Counted from the stretch's first letter, positions 36,501 to 44,570 are shown. The stretch is 64,000 nt of DNA from Chitinophaga sp. LS1 (GCF_034274695.1 NZ_CP128362.1:8000501-8064500); one strand, 5' to 3'. Translations and numbers: made by a program. The notes: generated by a model from the sequence alone, not told the origin.

Positions 36501-36636
36501 CATTTCCGGCTCTCCTATGTGGAGTCCGCTGGCCAGTGTGATTGCCGTAGGGGTGGTATGGTCTATGATCGTCGCCCTGCTCACCGTACCCGTTTTATAT
36601 ATCGTATGGATCAAACCGACTTCCGATGAAAAGTAG
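33565..36636 (+). CDS. RND family efflux pump, inner membrane subunit (AcrB-like)
   Basis: A 1023-residue RND permease of normal length, with 12 membrane segments in two halves and two large periplasmic loops. The proton-relay acidic pair Asp406-Asp407 lies in the fourth segment (VVDDAIVIADNYVELL), and the second half has SLFGAMAGLY and GIVVRNAIILVDHTNEL. It exports drugs, dyes, bile-like compounds or lipids using proton-motive force; the loop sequence does not fix the substrate, and metal-export motifs of CzcA type are not obvious. Central gene of the operon, overlapping both neighbours. Confidence 0.95.
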   Translation: MIFIMNLVQSALKYKQVTLSVLLLVFAVGVNSLLTMPRREDPKITIRQGLVIAYFPGANSAQVEDQVTKKLEQYLFQFEEVRKDKTYSTSQDGMVIVNVELGEKVKNPDVFWSKLRHQLLVGKSIDFPQGVRGPIVNSDFGDTEALVIGIESDAATYTQLNEYAQKMEDAIRTIKASSKIKRIGEQKEQITVTSNSEKLAQYGINVTQVTRVLQSQNTIMATGDVKTDVTKAPLYTTGYYNTENQIANQIVGTTRTGATVRLGDVASINRTYADPSSLITVNGHKAMMLTVQMLEGNNIVKFGEAVQQKLDEVSKLLPSNVHITTVVNQPGLVDENVSHFIREFFLAIISVVIVVILLLPLRIAAVAAMAIPMTIAVTFAIMHLLGIELHQVSLAALIVVLGMVVDDAIVIADNYVELLDEGKDRWTAAWKSATDLVVPVLAATVTIIASFMPMVMITGAVGEFIVALPITVAVALGSSFIVAMVLTPLLCFTFIKKGLHSPEKTKKRKSLLDRMQHAYNSALDWCVVHPKTVIIGSLLTIPLAGLLYTKGIRQKFFPAAERNQFVVELWMPTGTRLEKTDDAIHRLTALIKNDPRVTSYATFSGTSAPRFYYNYSPEVPVSNYGQILINTTTEATTNALSLELEQKVAAAVPEGLPQVKLMQQGSVLKSPVEVRIIGDDISRLKQIGEEVQKIVQNTKGSYLVRSDFREDYYGVGIQLKDEANRLGFATASIAQSVYTGFSGYPVSTMYEGNNPIDIVLRLDEKSRRSFSDLENMYLESPVTGASVPLRQIASLIPEWQTGKIMHRNGVRTLTVLSETADNVLPADLLKAIQPAISKLTLPPGYQIVYGGEDANKKETFSQMMVVLAISLVAIFFILLFQFRNLKEATIIMLTIPLSLFGAMAGLYMTHNNFGFTAFVGLISLSGIVVRNAIILVDHTNELLKHGMDIRTAAIESGKRRLRPIFLTAMAAAIGVLPMIISGSPMWSPLASVIAVGVVWSMIVALLTVPVLYIVWIKPTSDEK

Positions 36637-37948
36637 ATGCCTTCTCACACTCATTATATTCCTGCTCACGGCACCGTTGCTGCATGCGCAGCAAACGATG
36701 CCACTCGATTTGCAGCAGGCCATTGATCTCGCTTTGCAACATAACAGGGCACTGCACATCAAGCAACTACAACAGTCAGAGAAAACAGCGAAGCTGCATG
36801 AGGATGCCATCAGGCAATATCCTGCTGTCACTGTCAGCTCTGCGTATCAATATAACCAGAACCTGGGTGCATTGAATATTCCTGCCGGGTATTTTGGATC
36901 CATCCCACTCGGGGGGACCAATATTAACCTGCCGAATGAAGATGCTTCTTTTGAACTGGGCAAACATAATAACTTCAATGCAGGTGTGACCGTATACCAG
37001 CCCATTACCCAGCTGGGTAAGATCAAAGCAGGGATGGAAGTGAGTAAGACGGATGTGTTGATTGCTGAACAGGAAAGCAGAAAGGTTTCTTTGCAAATAA
37101 GGCAGGCGATAGAAAAACTCTACTATGGTTTATTAATTAATCAGCAACAACAGATCACGGCCAATGCTAATCTGCAATTAGCGCAGATGAAGCAGTTTGA
37201 TATAGAGAGCGCACTGTTGGCCGGGAAAACTGTTGATGCCAGCAAAGCTGGTCTGCAGGCAAATGTAGCAGATGAGGAACAAAACCTGCTGAAGTTACAG
37301 ATACAGGCAGATGATTATATGGCCGATCTGCAACAGCTGACAGGTATCACTGCGGACAGTGTGGTACTGGCGGAGGTAGATTACAATCCACAACCTATCA
37401 GCGATAGTATTTCAGGTGATAACAATGTGGATATACGGCTGGCGAATTTGACCCGGGTTAAAACCGAACAGGCGATCAAAGCAGCGCAACGTAGCTACCT
37501 GCCTGATTTTGGGTTGATGGCAGGGTATACTTATCAGACAGGGAATGTGCTGTATCCCAGCAGCAATCCTTTTATCGGTGCATCATTTAAATGGAATATA
37601 CAGGATATCTTTTCCAATAAACAGGTATTGCATCAGCGCAATTTCCAGCTGCAACAGTCTGCCGAAAACGTAGCGAATACACAGGAAATTGTAAACCATG
37701 ATATTGCGAAAGCTAAAAGGCGTATAAATCAGGCAATAGCCCTGATCGCCGTAGCACAAAAAGCTGTAAATTTCAGGCAGGATGAGCTAAAAATACAGCA
37801 GGACAAAAAAGATGCTGGCCTGAATATTGAAGCTGATCTGTTGACCACAAAATCAACGCTGGCCAAAGCGCAGGCAGACCTGCTGAGTGCTAAGCTCAAT
37901 TACAGGATTGCCTTATCTGATCTGCGCATTTTGACTGGCGTTTATTAA
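36626..37948 (+). CDS. TolC family outer membrane efflux channel
   Basis: A 440-residue exported protein (signal peptide 1-21, LLHAQ) with two outer membrane efflux protein repeats: LDLQQAIDLALQHNRALHIK at the start, long coiled-coil helices, and QAQADLLSAKLNYRIALSDLRILTG at the end (key: AKLNYRIAL). It forms the trimeric exit duct for the RND pump. Its start overlaps the pump gene by 11 bp. Confidence 0.95.
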   Translation: MKSRCLLTLIIFLLTAPLLHAQQTMPLDLQQAIDLALQHNRALHIKQLQQSEKTAKLHEDAIRQYPAVTVSSAYQYNQNLGALNIPAGYFGSIPLGGTNINLPNEDASFELGKHNNFNAGVTVYQPITQLGKIKAGMEVSKTDVLIAEQESRKVSLQIRQAIEKLYYGLLINQQQQITANANLQLAQMKQFDIESALLAGKTVDASKAGLQANVADEEQNLLKLQIQADDYMADLQQLTGITADSVVLAEVDYNPQPISDSISGDNNVDIRLANLTRVKTEQAIKAAQRSYLPDFGLMAGYTYQTGNVLYPSSNPFIGASFKWNIQDIFSNKQVLHQRNFQLQQSAENVANTQEIVNHDIAKAKRRINQAIALIAVAQKAVNFRQDELKIQQDKKDAGLNIEADLLTTKSTLAKAQADLLSAKLNYRIALSDLRILTGVY

Positions 37949-37959
37949 AAAGTACTCAC

Positions 37960-38394
37960 ATGAAAAGGATCGCATTTTTATTAATTACCTTATTATTTTC
38001 CACGCAGGTATTGCTGGCACAAGACAAAATACTCGGTAACTGGCTGAATGAAGAAAAAGACGGCCGTATAGAGATTTATAAAACCGGGAATCAATATTTC
38101 GGGAAGCTGGTATGGGGGCGTGACCTCATGGAAGCGGATGGGAAGACACCCCGGAAAGACAGGACGGATACCAAGAATCCTGATGCTAAATTAAAGAGCC
38201 GGCAGTTATTGGGGCTTGTTCTTTTGACCAACTTCAAGTATGATGATGGGGAATGGACAGGCGGGAAAATTTATGATCCCAAGAGTGGGAAGACTTATAG
38301 TTGTACGATGAAATTCAAAGGAGAGAAACTCGAAATAAGGGGGTATATCGGTATTTCCATGTTTGGAAGAACGACTGTGTGGACGAGGGGGTAA
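37960..38394 (+). CDS. DUF2147 domain-containing secreted protein
   Basis: A 144-residue exported protein (signal peptide 1-21) with the DUF2147 pattern: ILGNWLNEEKDGRIEIYK, YFGKLVWGRD, DGEWTGGKIYDPKSGKTYSC and LEIRGYIGISMFGRTTVWTR. A lipocalin-like small barrel is expected in the periplasm. Function unknown. It follows the efflux operon by 11 bp and may be co-transcribed. Its stop codon lies inside the first unit of a 50-bp tandem repeat. Confidence 0.9.
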   Translation: MKRIAFLLITLLFSTQVLLAQDKILGNWLNEEKDGRIEIYKTGNQYFGKLVWGRDLMEADGKTPRKDRTDTKNPDAKLKSRQLLGLVLLTNFKYDDGEWTGGKIYDPKSGKTYSCTMKFKGEKLEIRGYIGISMFGRTTVWTRG

Positions 38395-38581
38395 GTTACC
38401 CGTGTTCCAGCTGGATAGTCCAGAATGAATGGACGAGGGGGGTAAGTTACTCGTGTTCCAGTGGTACAATCCAGAATGAATGGATAAGAGGGTAAGTTAC
38501 TCGTGTTCCAGTGGTACAATCCAGAATGAATGGATGAGAGGGTAAGTTACTCGTGTTCCAGTGGTACAATCCAGTTTGCAT
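38381..38581. repeat. Four tandem 50-bp repeats spanning a convergent gene junction
   Basis: Units begin at 38381, 38431, 38482 and 38532 and are 50-51 bp long, with units 2-4 nearly identical. Each contains GGGTAA (the stop context of the upstream plus-strand gene) and TTACTCGTGTTCC (the reverse complement of the stop context of the downstream minus-strand gene). Unit 1 carries the real stop of the DUF2147 gene and unit 4 that of the HTTM gene. Copy number may vary between strains. Confidence 0.92.
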
Positions 38582-39842
38582 GGCGGTACGGCTCCCATGG
38601 CGTATTGGCCAGGTCCGTTTTCGGATCTACCAATGGTTGTGGGTGCCGGCCATTCAGACTCACTGAACTGACTGCATATATAGAGATGTTATGTATGCCT
38701 TCTTTTGCATAGATTTCTTTGATATGCTGTGCATACTGCCAGATCATATCAGGGAAGCCTGGCAGGCTGTTCAGACTTGCATAATTGAGCCTTGCTTCCG
38801 GCTCGTCTATCCATGATTTATGTGTGTCATTGTTTACTATCTTAAAATACACCCATCCACTTTTATTGCGTGACATCATTCTCCAGCTCATGCGAAATCC
38901 TTCTTCTGACCAGTAAGGTTGTGTACCAAACAAGAGATAACGTATGGGAAGTAATACCTGTATGAGGAGGTAAATGCCCATGGCATATACGGCCAGTTTT
39001 TTCCATATAGTTAATGAGGCATTATTGGCTTTGGGTTTTAATTCAGGCCACCTTAACAATTGTCTGATCACATCTGGCGGATAAAAGAACAACATGGCAG
39101 ACAAGGCCAGGAATGGGAAGATACCGATAGTGAAAACAACTGCATTGGTAAGATGGAAAATGCACGCTGCTGCCATTCCCCAGGTACGGGTACGACGGAA
39201 TAACATCAGGGGTGTAATGAGGAAATCGAATATTATTCCTATGTAGCAGAGAAAATACCTGATCCAGTTGCTGGTCAGCGTACTTTCCAGATAACGACCT
39301 GATAACCAGTCTGGGTAGAGTTTTGCAATAGCAGCATACGTATACACAATGCCAAACTGTGCGATGAAGAACCAGCTACACCATTGTGGACAATAGCTGG
39401 ATTTGATGGAGGGACGGCGCCACACATCAACAGAGAGGCGGCGGTGTGCAGGCATCATGCACATGAAGGAACATATGAGTATGATCAGGTAATAGTGGTT
39501 GTTATAGCCACATTTTTGCATGATATAAGTGGCGGTCCAAAGTAGTGTATAGCCGATCATTGCTACCCGGTAAAAAGCTCCCAGCATGATCATGATGGCC
39601 AAAAGGCCCATCAACAGAAAATAGAAATACATACCATTCCCGGGCAGTGGCCGCAACCATTCAAATCCCATAAATGGGAAGGTGAAGGCAGGCTCTATGA
39701 ACAAAGTGCGTACCCTATCCGAGAAAATATCGTTGATAGATTGAAAGAACAGGAGGAATCCAAGGAGGATGCGAAAAATTACCAGTGGAGTATTGTCCAC
39801 CGGCTTCCAAAAGCGGGAAGTCAGGCTATCAGCATTGGTCAT
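38547..39842 (-). CDS. HTTM domain membrane protein (vitamin K-dependent gamma-carboxylase-like)
   Basis: A 431-residue integral membrane protein with several hydrophobic segments (about 20-300) and HTTM signatures: PLVIFRILLGFLLFFQS at the start, FFIAQFGIVYTYAAIAKLYPDWLSG in the middle (core YTYAAIAKL..DWL), and FHLTNAVVFTIGIFPFLALS. A soluble C-terminal domain follows. Homologues resemble the membrane part of gamma-glutamyl carboxylase, but carboxylase activity has not been shown for such bacterial proteins in general. Its stop lies in the last 50-bp repeat unit. Confidence 0.88.
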   Translation of the reverse strand: MTNADSLTSRFWKPVDNTPLVIFRILLGFLLFFQSINDIFSDRVRTLFIEPAFTFPFMGFEWLRPLPGNGMYFYFLLMGLLAIMIMLGAFYRVAMIGYTLLWTATYIMQKCGYNNHYYLIILICSFMCMMPAHRRLSVDVWRRPSIKSSYCPQWCSWFFIAQFGIVYTYAAIAKLYPDWLSGRYLESTLTSNWIRYFLCYIGIIFDFLITPLMLFRRTRTWGMAAACIFHLTNAVVFTIGIFPFLALSAMLFFYPPDVIRQLLRWPELKPKANNASLTIWKKLAVYAMGIYLLIQVLLPIRYLLFGTQPYWSEEGFRMSWRMMSRNKSGWVYFKIVNNDTHKSWIDEPEARLNYASLNSLPGFPDMIWQYAQHIKEIYAKEGIHNISIYAVSSVSLNGRHPQPLVDPKTDLANTPWEPYRHANWIVPLEHE

Positions 39843-39922
39843 ATAGCCGGAAAAATAATAGCTATCTTACATTAGTAGAGGGAAATAACGACCAAACCGG
39901 AAATTTTGTAGGTAAATATTGC

Positions 39923-39963
39923 AAATTATATGGCTACCTGCCAGGCAGGCAGCCATATAATTT
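39923..39963. terminator. Large near-perfect palindrome, probable terminator
   Basis: Arms 39923-39942 and 39944-39963 are complementary with one mismatch. It lies between the DUF5777 gene (ending at 40040, minus strand) and the HTTM gene start, and A residues at the left arm give a T-run on the minus strand. Confidence 0.6.
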
Positions 39964-40020
39964 GGGGAGTCCCTGCGGGGAGCTTAAATAAAATTGGGGG
40001 AGTCCCTGCGGGGAGCTTAA
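39964..40020. repeat. Direct repeat of a 24-bp GC-rich unit
   Basis: The same 24-bp unit (starts GGGGAGTCCCTGCGGGGAGC) occurs at 39964-39987 and 39997-40020, 33 bp apart. Each unit can form a small TCCC/GGGA hairpin. Placed just after the stop of the DUF5777 gene. Confidence 0.8.
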
Positions 40021-40039
40021 TCGGAAATAGTTGCGTAGC

Positions 40040-40927
40040 TTACTTTTTGAAATTGAAATTTCTCGTGATATTGAATCCAAAATAGATATCTCCTTTACCC
40101 CAGCTACCGTCAGTTTTAGCCAGATAATAAGGACCTACCATGCCAGCGGCATTGGTAAATACCAGCTGGAATACGTGACCTCCCGTTTCGATATCAATAC
40201 CACCGGATATGGCATCATATACTTTCGTACTTACTACCTGGTTACGCAGCAGGTAGTTGTACTCTGCGTTTACGCTCATCCGCTTCGTAAATTTCAACCG
40301 GCCACCTGCAGATACCGCGAAGAGATCGTTCTTATCTTCCGGCGTTGGCGTGAGGTTATAGTGAATCCAGGATGGCACGACTTCAAATGAGAATGCAGAT
40401 GAAAACTTTTTAGCAATGATTACCTGTGTTGTGTAGGCTGTGCGATAGCCTGCATCGAGGTAAGGCTTGTCCGTATAGCGTTGTGTATAGTTTGTGATCA
40501 GACCATACAGGCTTACAGAGATGGGCATACCTGTTTCTTTTTGCTGCAGGAGTTTATACTTCAGGGAACCATCGAAAGTTTTGTCTACAGAGCTACGGCC
40601 CAACCCAACAGAGAAGCGGTCGGTGATACCGTAATCCAATGCAAAACGAATGGAGGCATTATCCAGACCGAAGAGTTCATAAGCACCACCGTTTAGTTTA
40701 CCGAAACGGTGCATGATCATAAATTGCAGGCTTTTTTTTCCTGGCGACTCTACAGTAGGCAGGTTTACAATCTGTGTAGCCTTAAAGGTACCGGTTACCA
40801 CCTGTCCTTTTTGTGATTCAGCTACGGCATCGTCCATCATTTTCATCAGACTGCTGTCCTGCGCCATCATACGGCCGCATACGAGTAATAAAAATATGGT
40901 TTGAATGATTCTTCTTTGCATATCCAT
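40040..40927 (-). CDS. DUF5777 family beta-barrel protein
   Basis: A 295-residue exported protein (signal peptide 1-22) with the DUF5777 pattern VTGTFKATQIVNLPTVES, LQFMIMHRFG, SIRFALDYGITDRFSVGLGRS and a C-terminal strand GDIYFGFNITRNFNFK. It should be an outer membrane barrel. Last gene of a four-gene operon with a YceI protein, a cytochrome c and an OB-fold protein, a combination that recurs in Bacteroidota and suggests a respiratory or lipid/quinone-related role, though no function is established. Confidence 0.9.
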   Translation of the reverse strand: MDMQRRIIQTIFLLLVCGRMMAQDSSLMKMMDDAVAESQKGQVVTGTFKATQIVNLPTVESPGKKSLQFMIMHRFGKLNGGAYELFGLDNASIRFALDYGITDRFSVGLGRSSVDKTFDGSLKYKLLQQKETGMPISVSLYGLITNYTQRYTDKPYLDAGYRTAYTTQVIIAKKFSSAFSFEVVPSWIHYNLTPTPEDKNDLFAVSAGGRLKFTKRMSVNAEYNYLLRNQVVSTKVYDAISGGIDIETGGHVFQLVFTNAAGMVGPYYLAKTDGSWGKGDIYFGFNITRNFNFKK

Positions 40928-41469
40928 TATTTTGATAAAGCAGTACAGGCAGCAACTACCTGAACTGAGATTTCTGAAGCAATTTTATCTTTTACCAGCG
41001 AAGGAATTTTAATATCGAAATCGGAAGGTTTTACCTTGAAGTCAGCTTTACCTGTTACTTTGCCATCGGCCACTTCAAATTCCGCAGGTGCACTCACTGG
41101 TTTGGTTACACCGTGCAGGGTGAGGTTACCACTTATCTGTACTTTGTAAGTACCGGGTGTGGTGCCTACATTGCCGGTGATCGTGCCTGTGAACTGGGCT
41201 TTGGGGAACTTGTCACTTTCTACATAGTTCTCGTTGTAATGGTCCTGCATCAGTTGCTTTTCAAACAGGAAGTTCTTTTGCAACAGGGTCAGGGCCACGG
41301 TCTTTTTCCCCAGATCGATGGCTGCCACTACTTGTCTGTTTTCCGCTTTGATATCTTCCAGCGGTGTTTTGGAATAGAAGTTCACCTTTCCATTGCGCGT
41401 CATGAATGTCTGTGCTTTGGCAGGCAGGTATAACAAACTGGCCAGCGCCATTACATACATTAGTTTCAT
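40927..41469 (-). CDS. YceI family protein
   Basis: A 180-residue exported protein (signal peptide 1-19) with a YceI lipocalin-like fold: NGKVNFYSKTPLEDIKAEN at the start, SDKFPKAQFTGTI, VQISGNLTLHGVTKPVSAPA and a final strand. YceI proteins bind isoprenoid chains such as polyprenols or quinone tails. It overlaps the DUF5777 start by one base and follows the cytochrome gene by 11 bp. Longer, more divergent paralogue of the protein at 47659. Confidence 0.92.
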   Translation of the reverse strand: MKLMYVMALASLLYLPAKAQTFMTRNGKVNFYSKTPLEDIKAENRQVVAAIDLGKKTVALTLLQKNFLFEKQLMQDHYNENYVESDKFPKAQFTGTITGNVGTTPGTYKVQISGNLTLHGVTKPVSAPAEFEVADGKVTGKADFKVKPSDFDIKIPSLVKDKIASEISVQVVAACTALSK

Positions 41470-41480
41470 ATGTTCCTGTT

Positions 41481-41888
41481 TTAATTATTTTGAGCGCCGC
41501 GGGCGATCCAGTCTTTAATAATGTTGATATTGCAATCAGAGAGTTTGCTACCCCCCTGTGGCATGGCAGGATATCCGCTCGCGTGAGTGATGGTACCAAT
41601 CAGGTTACCGTTGTTTACCTGTGTTAATACTTTTGCGTAAGTGTCGAGAGAGATACCGCCGCTGGCGCTACCATTACCATGACAGCTATAACAATTAGCT
41701 GAAATAATAGGCTGTACATTAGCAGCATATTTCATGTTTACGGTATCGCAGGTAGTGCCACCACCGGTTCCGGTAGTATCGGTGCCTGTGTTGGTCAGAT
41801 CCTTTTCATTGTCTTTCGAGCAGGATGTTACCATGGTCAGGCAGTATACGATTGCGATTGCTGACAGGAGAAAGAATACACGCTTCAT
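41481..41888 (-). CDS. Lipid-anchored c-type cytochrome
   Basis: A 135-residue lipoprotein (lipobox ending VTSC at residue 23) with one haem-c site, Cys66-Tyr-Ser-Cys69-His70 in NCYSCHGNGSASGG, and a likely axial Met in GYPAMPQGG. The linker (30-46) is Thr/Gly rich. It can carry electrons in the periplasm. Operon partners are the OB-fold, YceI and DUF5777 genes. Confidence 0.92.
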   Translation of the reverse strand: MKRVFFLLSAIAIVYCLTMVTSCSKDNEKDLTNTGTDTTGTGGGTTCDTVNMKYAANVQPIISANCYSCHGNGSASGGISLDTYAKVLTQVNNGNLIGTITHASGYPAMPQGGSKLSDCNINIIKDWIARGAQNN

Positions 41889-41899
41889 AATTTATAATT

Positions 41900-42319
41900 T
41901 TATTTAGTTGAGAGAATGGTCGCATCTACCAGGCTTACGTCCATCAAAAAGCCTGTGCATTTGCCTTTAACACGGATGGTTTCACCGTTTTTAGGTAGTT
42001 GATCAGAGTTGTCTGCAAGGCTGCAGTTAACCCCACCGGGATCTGTTTCGCCAGCGGAGAGTAGTACAGAAACTTCCTTACCGTTTTGTTCTACATTCAT
42101 GACGATGCCTGTAACTTCCAATACTTTGTTCTCGTACAGTTTACCGGCAGTCTTTTCATCTTTAGCATAAGTGCCATACAGTTCTCTGGCAGTCACACTA
42201 TCATCTGTGTGGGCTTCGGCAGCGGTGGTTCTTGGTTTGTTGTACAAGTAGTAGCCTGTTCCTCCTGCCACAAGGCATAGGAATACCGCTGCGAAAAGGA
42301 TTGTCTTTTTTCGCGTCAT
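41900..42319 (-). CDS. Membrane-anchored OB-fold (tRNA_anti-like) protein
   Basis: A 139-residue protein with an N-terminal membrane anchor (6-24) and an OB-fold of the tRNA_anti-like family (about 58-137: NKVLEVTGIVMNVEQNGKEV, then GETIRVKGKCTGFLMDVSLVDATI with key G..V.GKC.G). Although the fold is named after nucleic-acid binding, exported members in Bacteroidota have no known function. First gene of the cytochrome/YceI/DUF5777 operon. Confidence 0.85.
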   Translation of the reverse strand: MTRKKTILFAAVFLCLVAGGTGYYLYNKPRTTAAEAHTDDSVTARELYGTYAKDEKTAGKLYENKVLEVTGIVMNVEQNGKEVSVLLSAGETDPGGVNCSLADNSDQLPKNGETIRVKGKCTGFLMDVSLVDATILSTK

Positions 42320-42353
42320 ACAATTTGGATTTTAAAGTTGGAAGCCTACACGA

Positions 42354-43847
42354 TTAACGGATAGATTTCGTGATGCCAATATTGATACCCATACTGGTAA
42401 TGGGCAGGTCTCCGATACCGAGTCCTTTGGCAGGTATTTTCAAATATGGTTCTACACGGAGCTTACCTATTGCGCCGAGGTTGTGCTCCAATCCTACTCC
42501 CACGTTTATTATAGAAAACCAGTTTTGAGTTGCATTCTTATAAGCCCAGGAGCTGTTCTTCAGGTCTCCGGAGGTGGTCATGTATTTATAAGCATAGTCT
42601 TCTTTCTTCATCAGGTAAGATGATACACCTGCGTTAGCGTACCAGCTTGTATTTTGACCATTTTTAATAAAGTAGCGCACATTCACTGGTATCTCGTACA
42701 TATTACAATAGCCATTTACGTTAATGATCTTCCAGTATTGGATGTAAGGAATTTTTTCCTTGCTGAAGTAGCTTCCTTCAGAGTAGTAGTTTTTGTGATC
42801 ATAGAGGAGACCGGTTTCCACAGCAAAGCTGCGGGAGATGCGGTAACCGACTATGATACCGGCGCCATATCCTACTTTATCCACGTGTTGCATTTTTACA
42901 GTGCTGATGTCAGGACTGGCGATAAGGCCGAAATAGAGGCCTGTCTGCACTTTGGCAGGGGACTGCTTTTTCTTTACTACTGGTTCTGCTGGCGTTTTCT
43001 TTACCTGCTCTTCTGCTGTTTCCTTTATTACTGGTTCAGCTGTGCTATTTACCACTGGTTCTGCTGTTATTGGCAGCGGAATATCCTGTACTGGTGTGGT
43101 GATCGTTGGCGTTGTAGTGTTACTGTCCACTGGTAATTTTTCCTGCACATTTTGCACAGGTGGAGTTGTAGGCTCACCAGCGAAAATGGAGGTACCCGAA
43201 ATTGATTTATTGACGTCTTGTTTCTTTGTATTATTTGTTACAACACCAATAACGGAGGTTGATGTATGCTTATTGTTTGTCTTTGTTGTTTTATCAGAAT
43301 TAAATCTATTATTGGTTAACCTAAGAGTAGGCGAAGCAAAAATAGAATTGGGAATAGTAGTATGAGTCGATGATTTTATCGGTGTTGTTGTATTTGTTAT
43401 TGTATTGGCAGTATTATTAGTATTTATTGTATTAGTAGTGTTGGTATTATTATTAGTATTTATTTTATTGGTAGAAGTATTAGTAGTATTGGTATTATTG
43501 GTAGTAGTATTAGTATTTGTTGTTATCGCTGTTGTTGTTGTTGCTAAAGAATTAGTTGTTATTGCTGGTGTTGTCGTTATTGTTGTTGCTATTCCTGTTC
43601 CAGTACGCGGCAGCTTACCTGTTTCCAGAGGTGGCGCGTAGGATATAAAAAAAAGTATAGTCATTAGTATGCTTATACCCAGCCATACCCACTTATTACC
43701 CCGCACGCCTTCCACTGCAGCCGGTTGTGGCTGTGCAGACTGCAGGCGACTACTGAGAGCATCCCAGTCCGCACCATCCGTTTTTAAGGGATACTGCGAC
43801 GCCGCATTGCGGAATAATTCATCCATATCGTCATCTAAAAGCTGCAT
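42354..43847 (-). CDS. Outer-membrane-barrel protein with anti-sigma-like N-terminus and Thr/Asn-rich linker
   Basis: A 497-residue protein: a short cytoplasmic segment (1-50, MDELFRNAASQYPLK and DWDALSSRL), one membrane segment (about 52-70), a low-complexity Thr/Asn region (about 80-165), a Pro/Glu/Val linker (about 230-300) and a C-terminal eight-strand-like barrel (about 300-497, GLYFGLIASPDISTV to GINIGITKS). It follows the ECF sigma gene with a 13-bp overlap. The N-terminus resembles anti-sigma segments seen in such Chitinophagaceae gene pairs, so it may control that sigma factor. The linker could span the periplasm. Confidence 0.75.
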   Translation of the reverse strand: MQLLDDDMDELFRNAASQYPLKTDGADWDALSSRLQSAQPQPAAVEGVRGNKWVWLGISILMTILFFISYAPPLETGKLPRTGTGIATTITTTPAITTNSLATTTTAITTNTNTTTNNTNTTNTSTNKINTNNNTNTTNTINTNNTANTITNTTTPIKSSTHTTIPNSIFASPTLRLTNNRFNSDKTTKTNNKHTSTSVIGVVTNNTKKQDVNKSISGTSIFAGEPTTPPVQNVQEKLPVDSNTTTPTITTPVQDIPLPITAEPVVNSTAEPVIKETAEEQVKKTPAEPVVKKKQSPAKVQTGLYFGLIASPDISTVKMQHVDKVGYGAGIIVGYRISRSFAVETGLLYDHKNYYSEGSYFSKEKIPYIQYWKIINVNGYCNMYEIPVNVRYFIKNGQNTSWYANAGVSSYLMKKEDYAYKYMTTSGDLKNSSWAYKNATQNWFSIINVGVGLEHNLGAIGKLRVEPYLKIPAKGLGIGDLPITSMGINIGITKSIR

Positions 43848-44410
43848 ATATCAAATTCCCGTATGCCGTTATTTAATTTCTTTCTTAAATGTTCTCTTGC
43901 TTTTGAAAGATTTGATTTTGAAGTGCCTAAACTGATATTCAGCTTGTCTGCAATTTCCTGATGGGAAAACCCATCTATTACATACATGTTGAATACAACC
44001 TGATAGGAAGGAGGTAATTCTTTGATCAGGATGATCAGTTCTTTATAATATAACTTTTGTTCTGCGGATTGCCCCATATCGGGTGTTTCCCATACGTATT
44101 CCGGGATACCCCCTATTTCAGGGATCATATTCTTCCTGCGCAGTTCATCGATGGCCGTGTTTACCATGATCTTGCGCATCCACCCCAGGAGCATTCTTTC
44201 CAGATCCTCTCCTTCTTCATAGGTAAACCTGTCAAACCGGTTGAATAGTTTTACAAATCCGTCATTCACCACCTCAGTCGCTCTCTCATACCTGTATATA
44301 TACCTGAACACAATTTTCAGGGCATATGCATAATACCGTTCGTACAGCAGCCGCTGGCACCTGGGCTGTGCATGCATACACCCTTCTATTATGGTCTTAA
44401 GTTGTTCCAA
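43835..44410 (-). CDS. ECF RNA polymerase sigma-70 factor
   Basis: A 191-residue sigma factor with region 2 (about 20-95: YERATEVVNDGFVKLFNRFD, LLGWMRKIMVNTAIDELRRK) and region 4 (about 125-180: LPPSYQVVFNMYVIDGFSHQEIADKL, then LGTSKSNLSKAREHLRKKL; cores FSHQEIADKL, SKSNLSKAR). The only usable start in frame is TTG at 44410, since a stop lies a few codons upstream and no ATG precedes region 2. It is followed by the barrel protein that overlaps its 3' end. Confidence 0.92.
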   Translation of the reverse strand: MEQLKTIIEGCMHAQPRCQRLLYERYYAYALKIVFRYIYRYERATEVVNDGFVKLFNRFDRFTYEEGEDLERMLLGWMRKIMVNTAIDELRRKNMIPEIGGIPEYVWETPDMGQSAEQKLYYKELIILIKELPPSYQVVFNMYVIDGFSHQEIADKLNISLGTSKSNLSKAREHLRKKLNNGIREFDICSF

Positions 44411-44570
44411 ATGAGTAGCCGTCTGTATTTAATCTATACTATTATAATACGGAATCTGTTATCCAATGGTTGCCTGTGAACAGAAATATTTTTTATCTTA
44501 TAATTATCAAGTACTTATGTAATATTCTGGGATATTAAACCTGAACGATGAAATACAGTTCTAAGCTAAT

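Noticed and set aside
38381-38581. Regular repeats that could suggest a CRISPR array
   Set aside because: The 50-bp units are directly adjacent with no variable spacers, and each contains gene-end sequence; no cas genes are present.
42952-43641. Val/Leu-rich plus-strand frames at 43.0-43.6 kb
   Set aside because: They are the antisense reading of the Thr/Asn codon repeats in the gene at 42354 and have no independent support.
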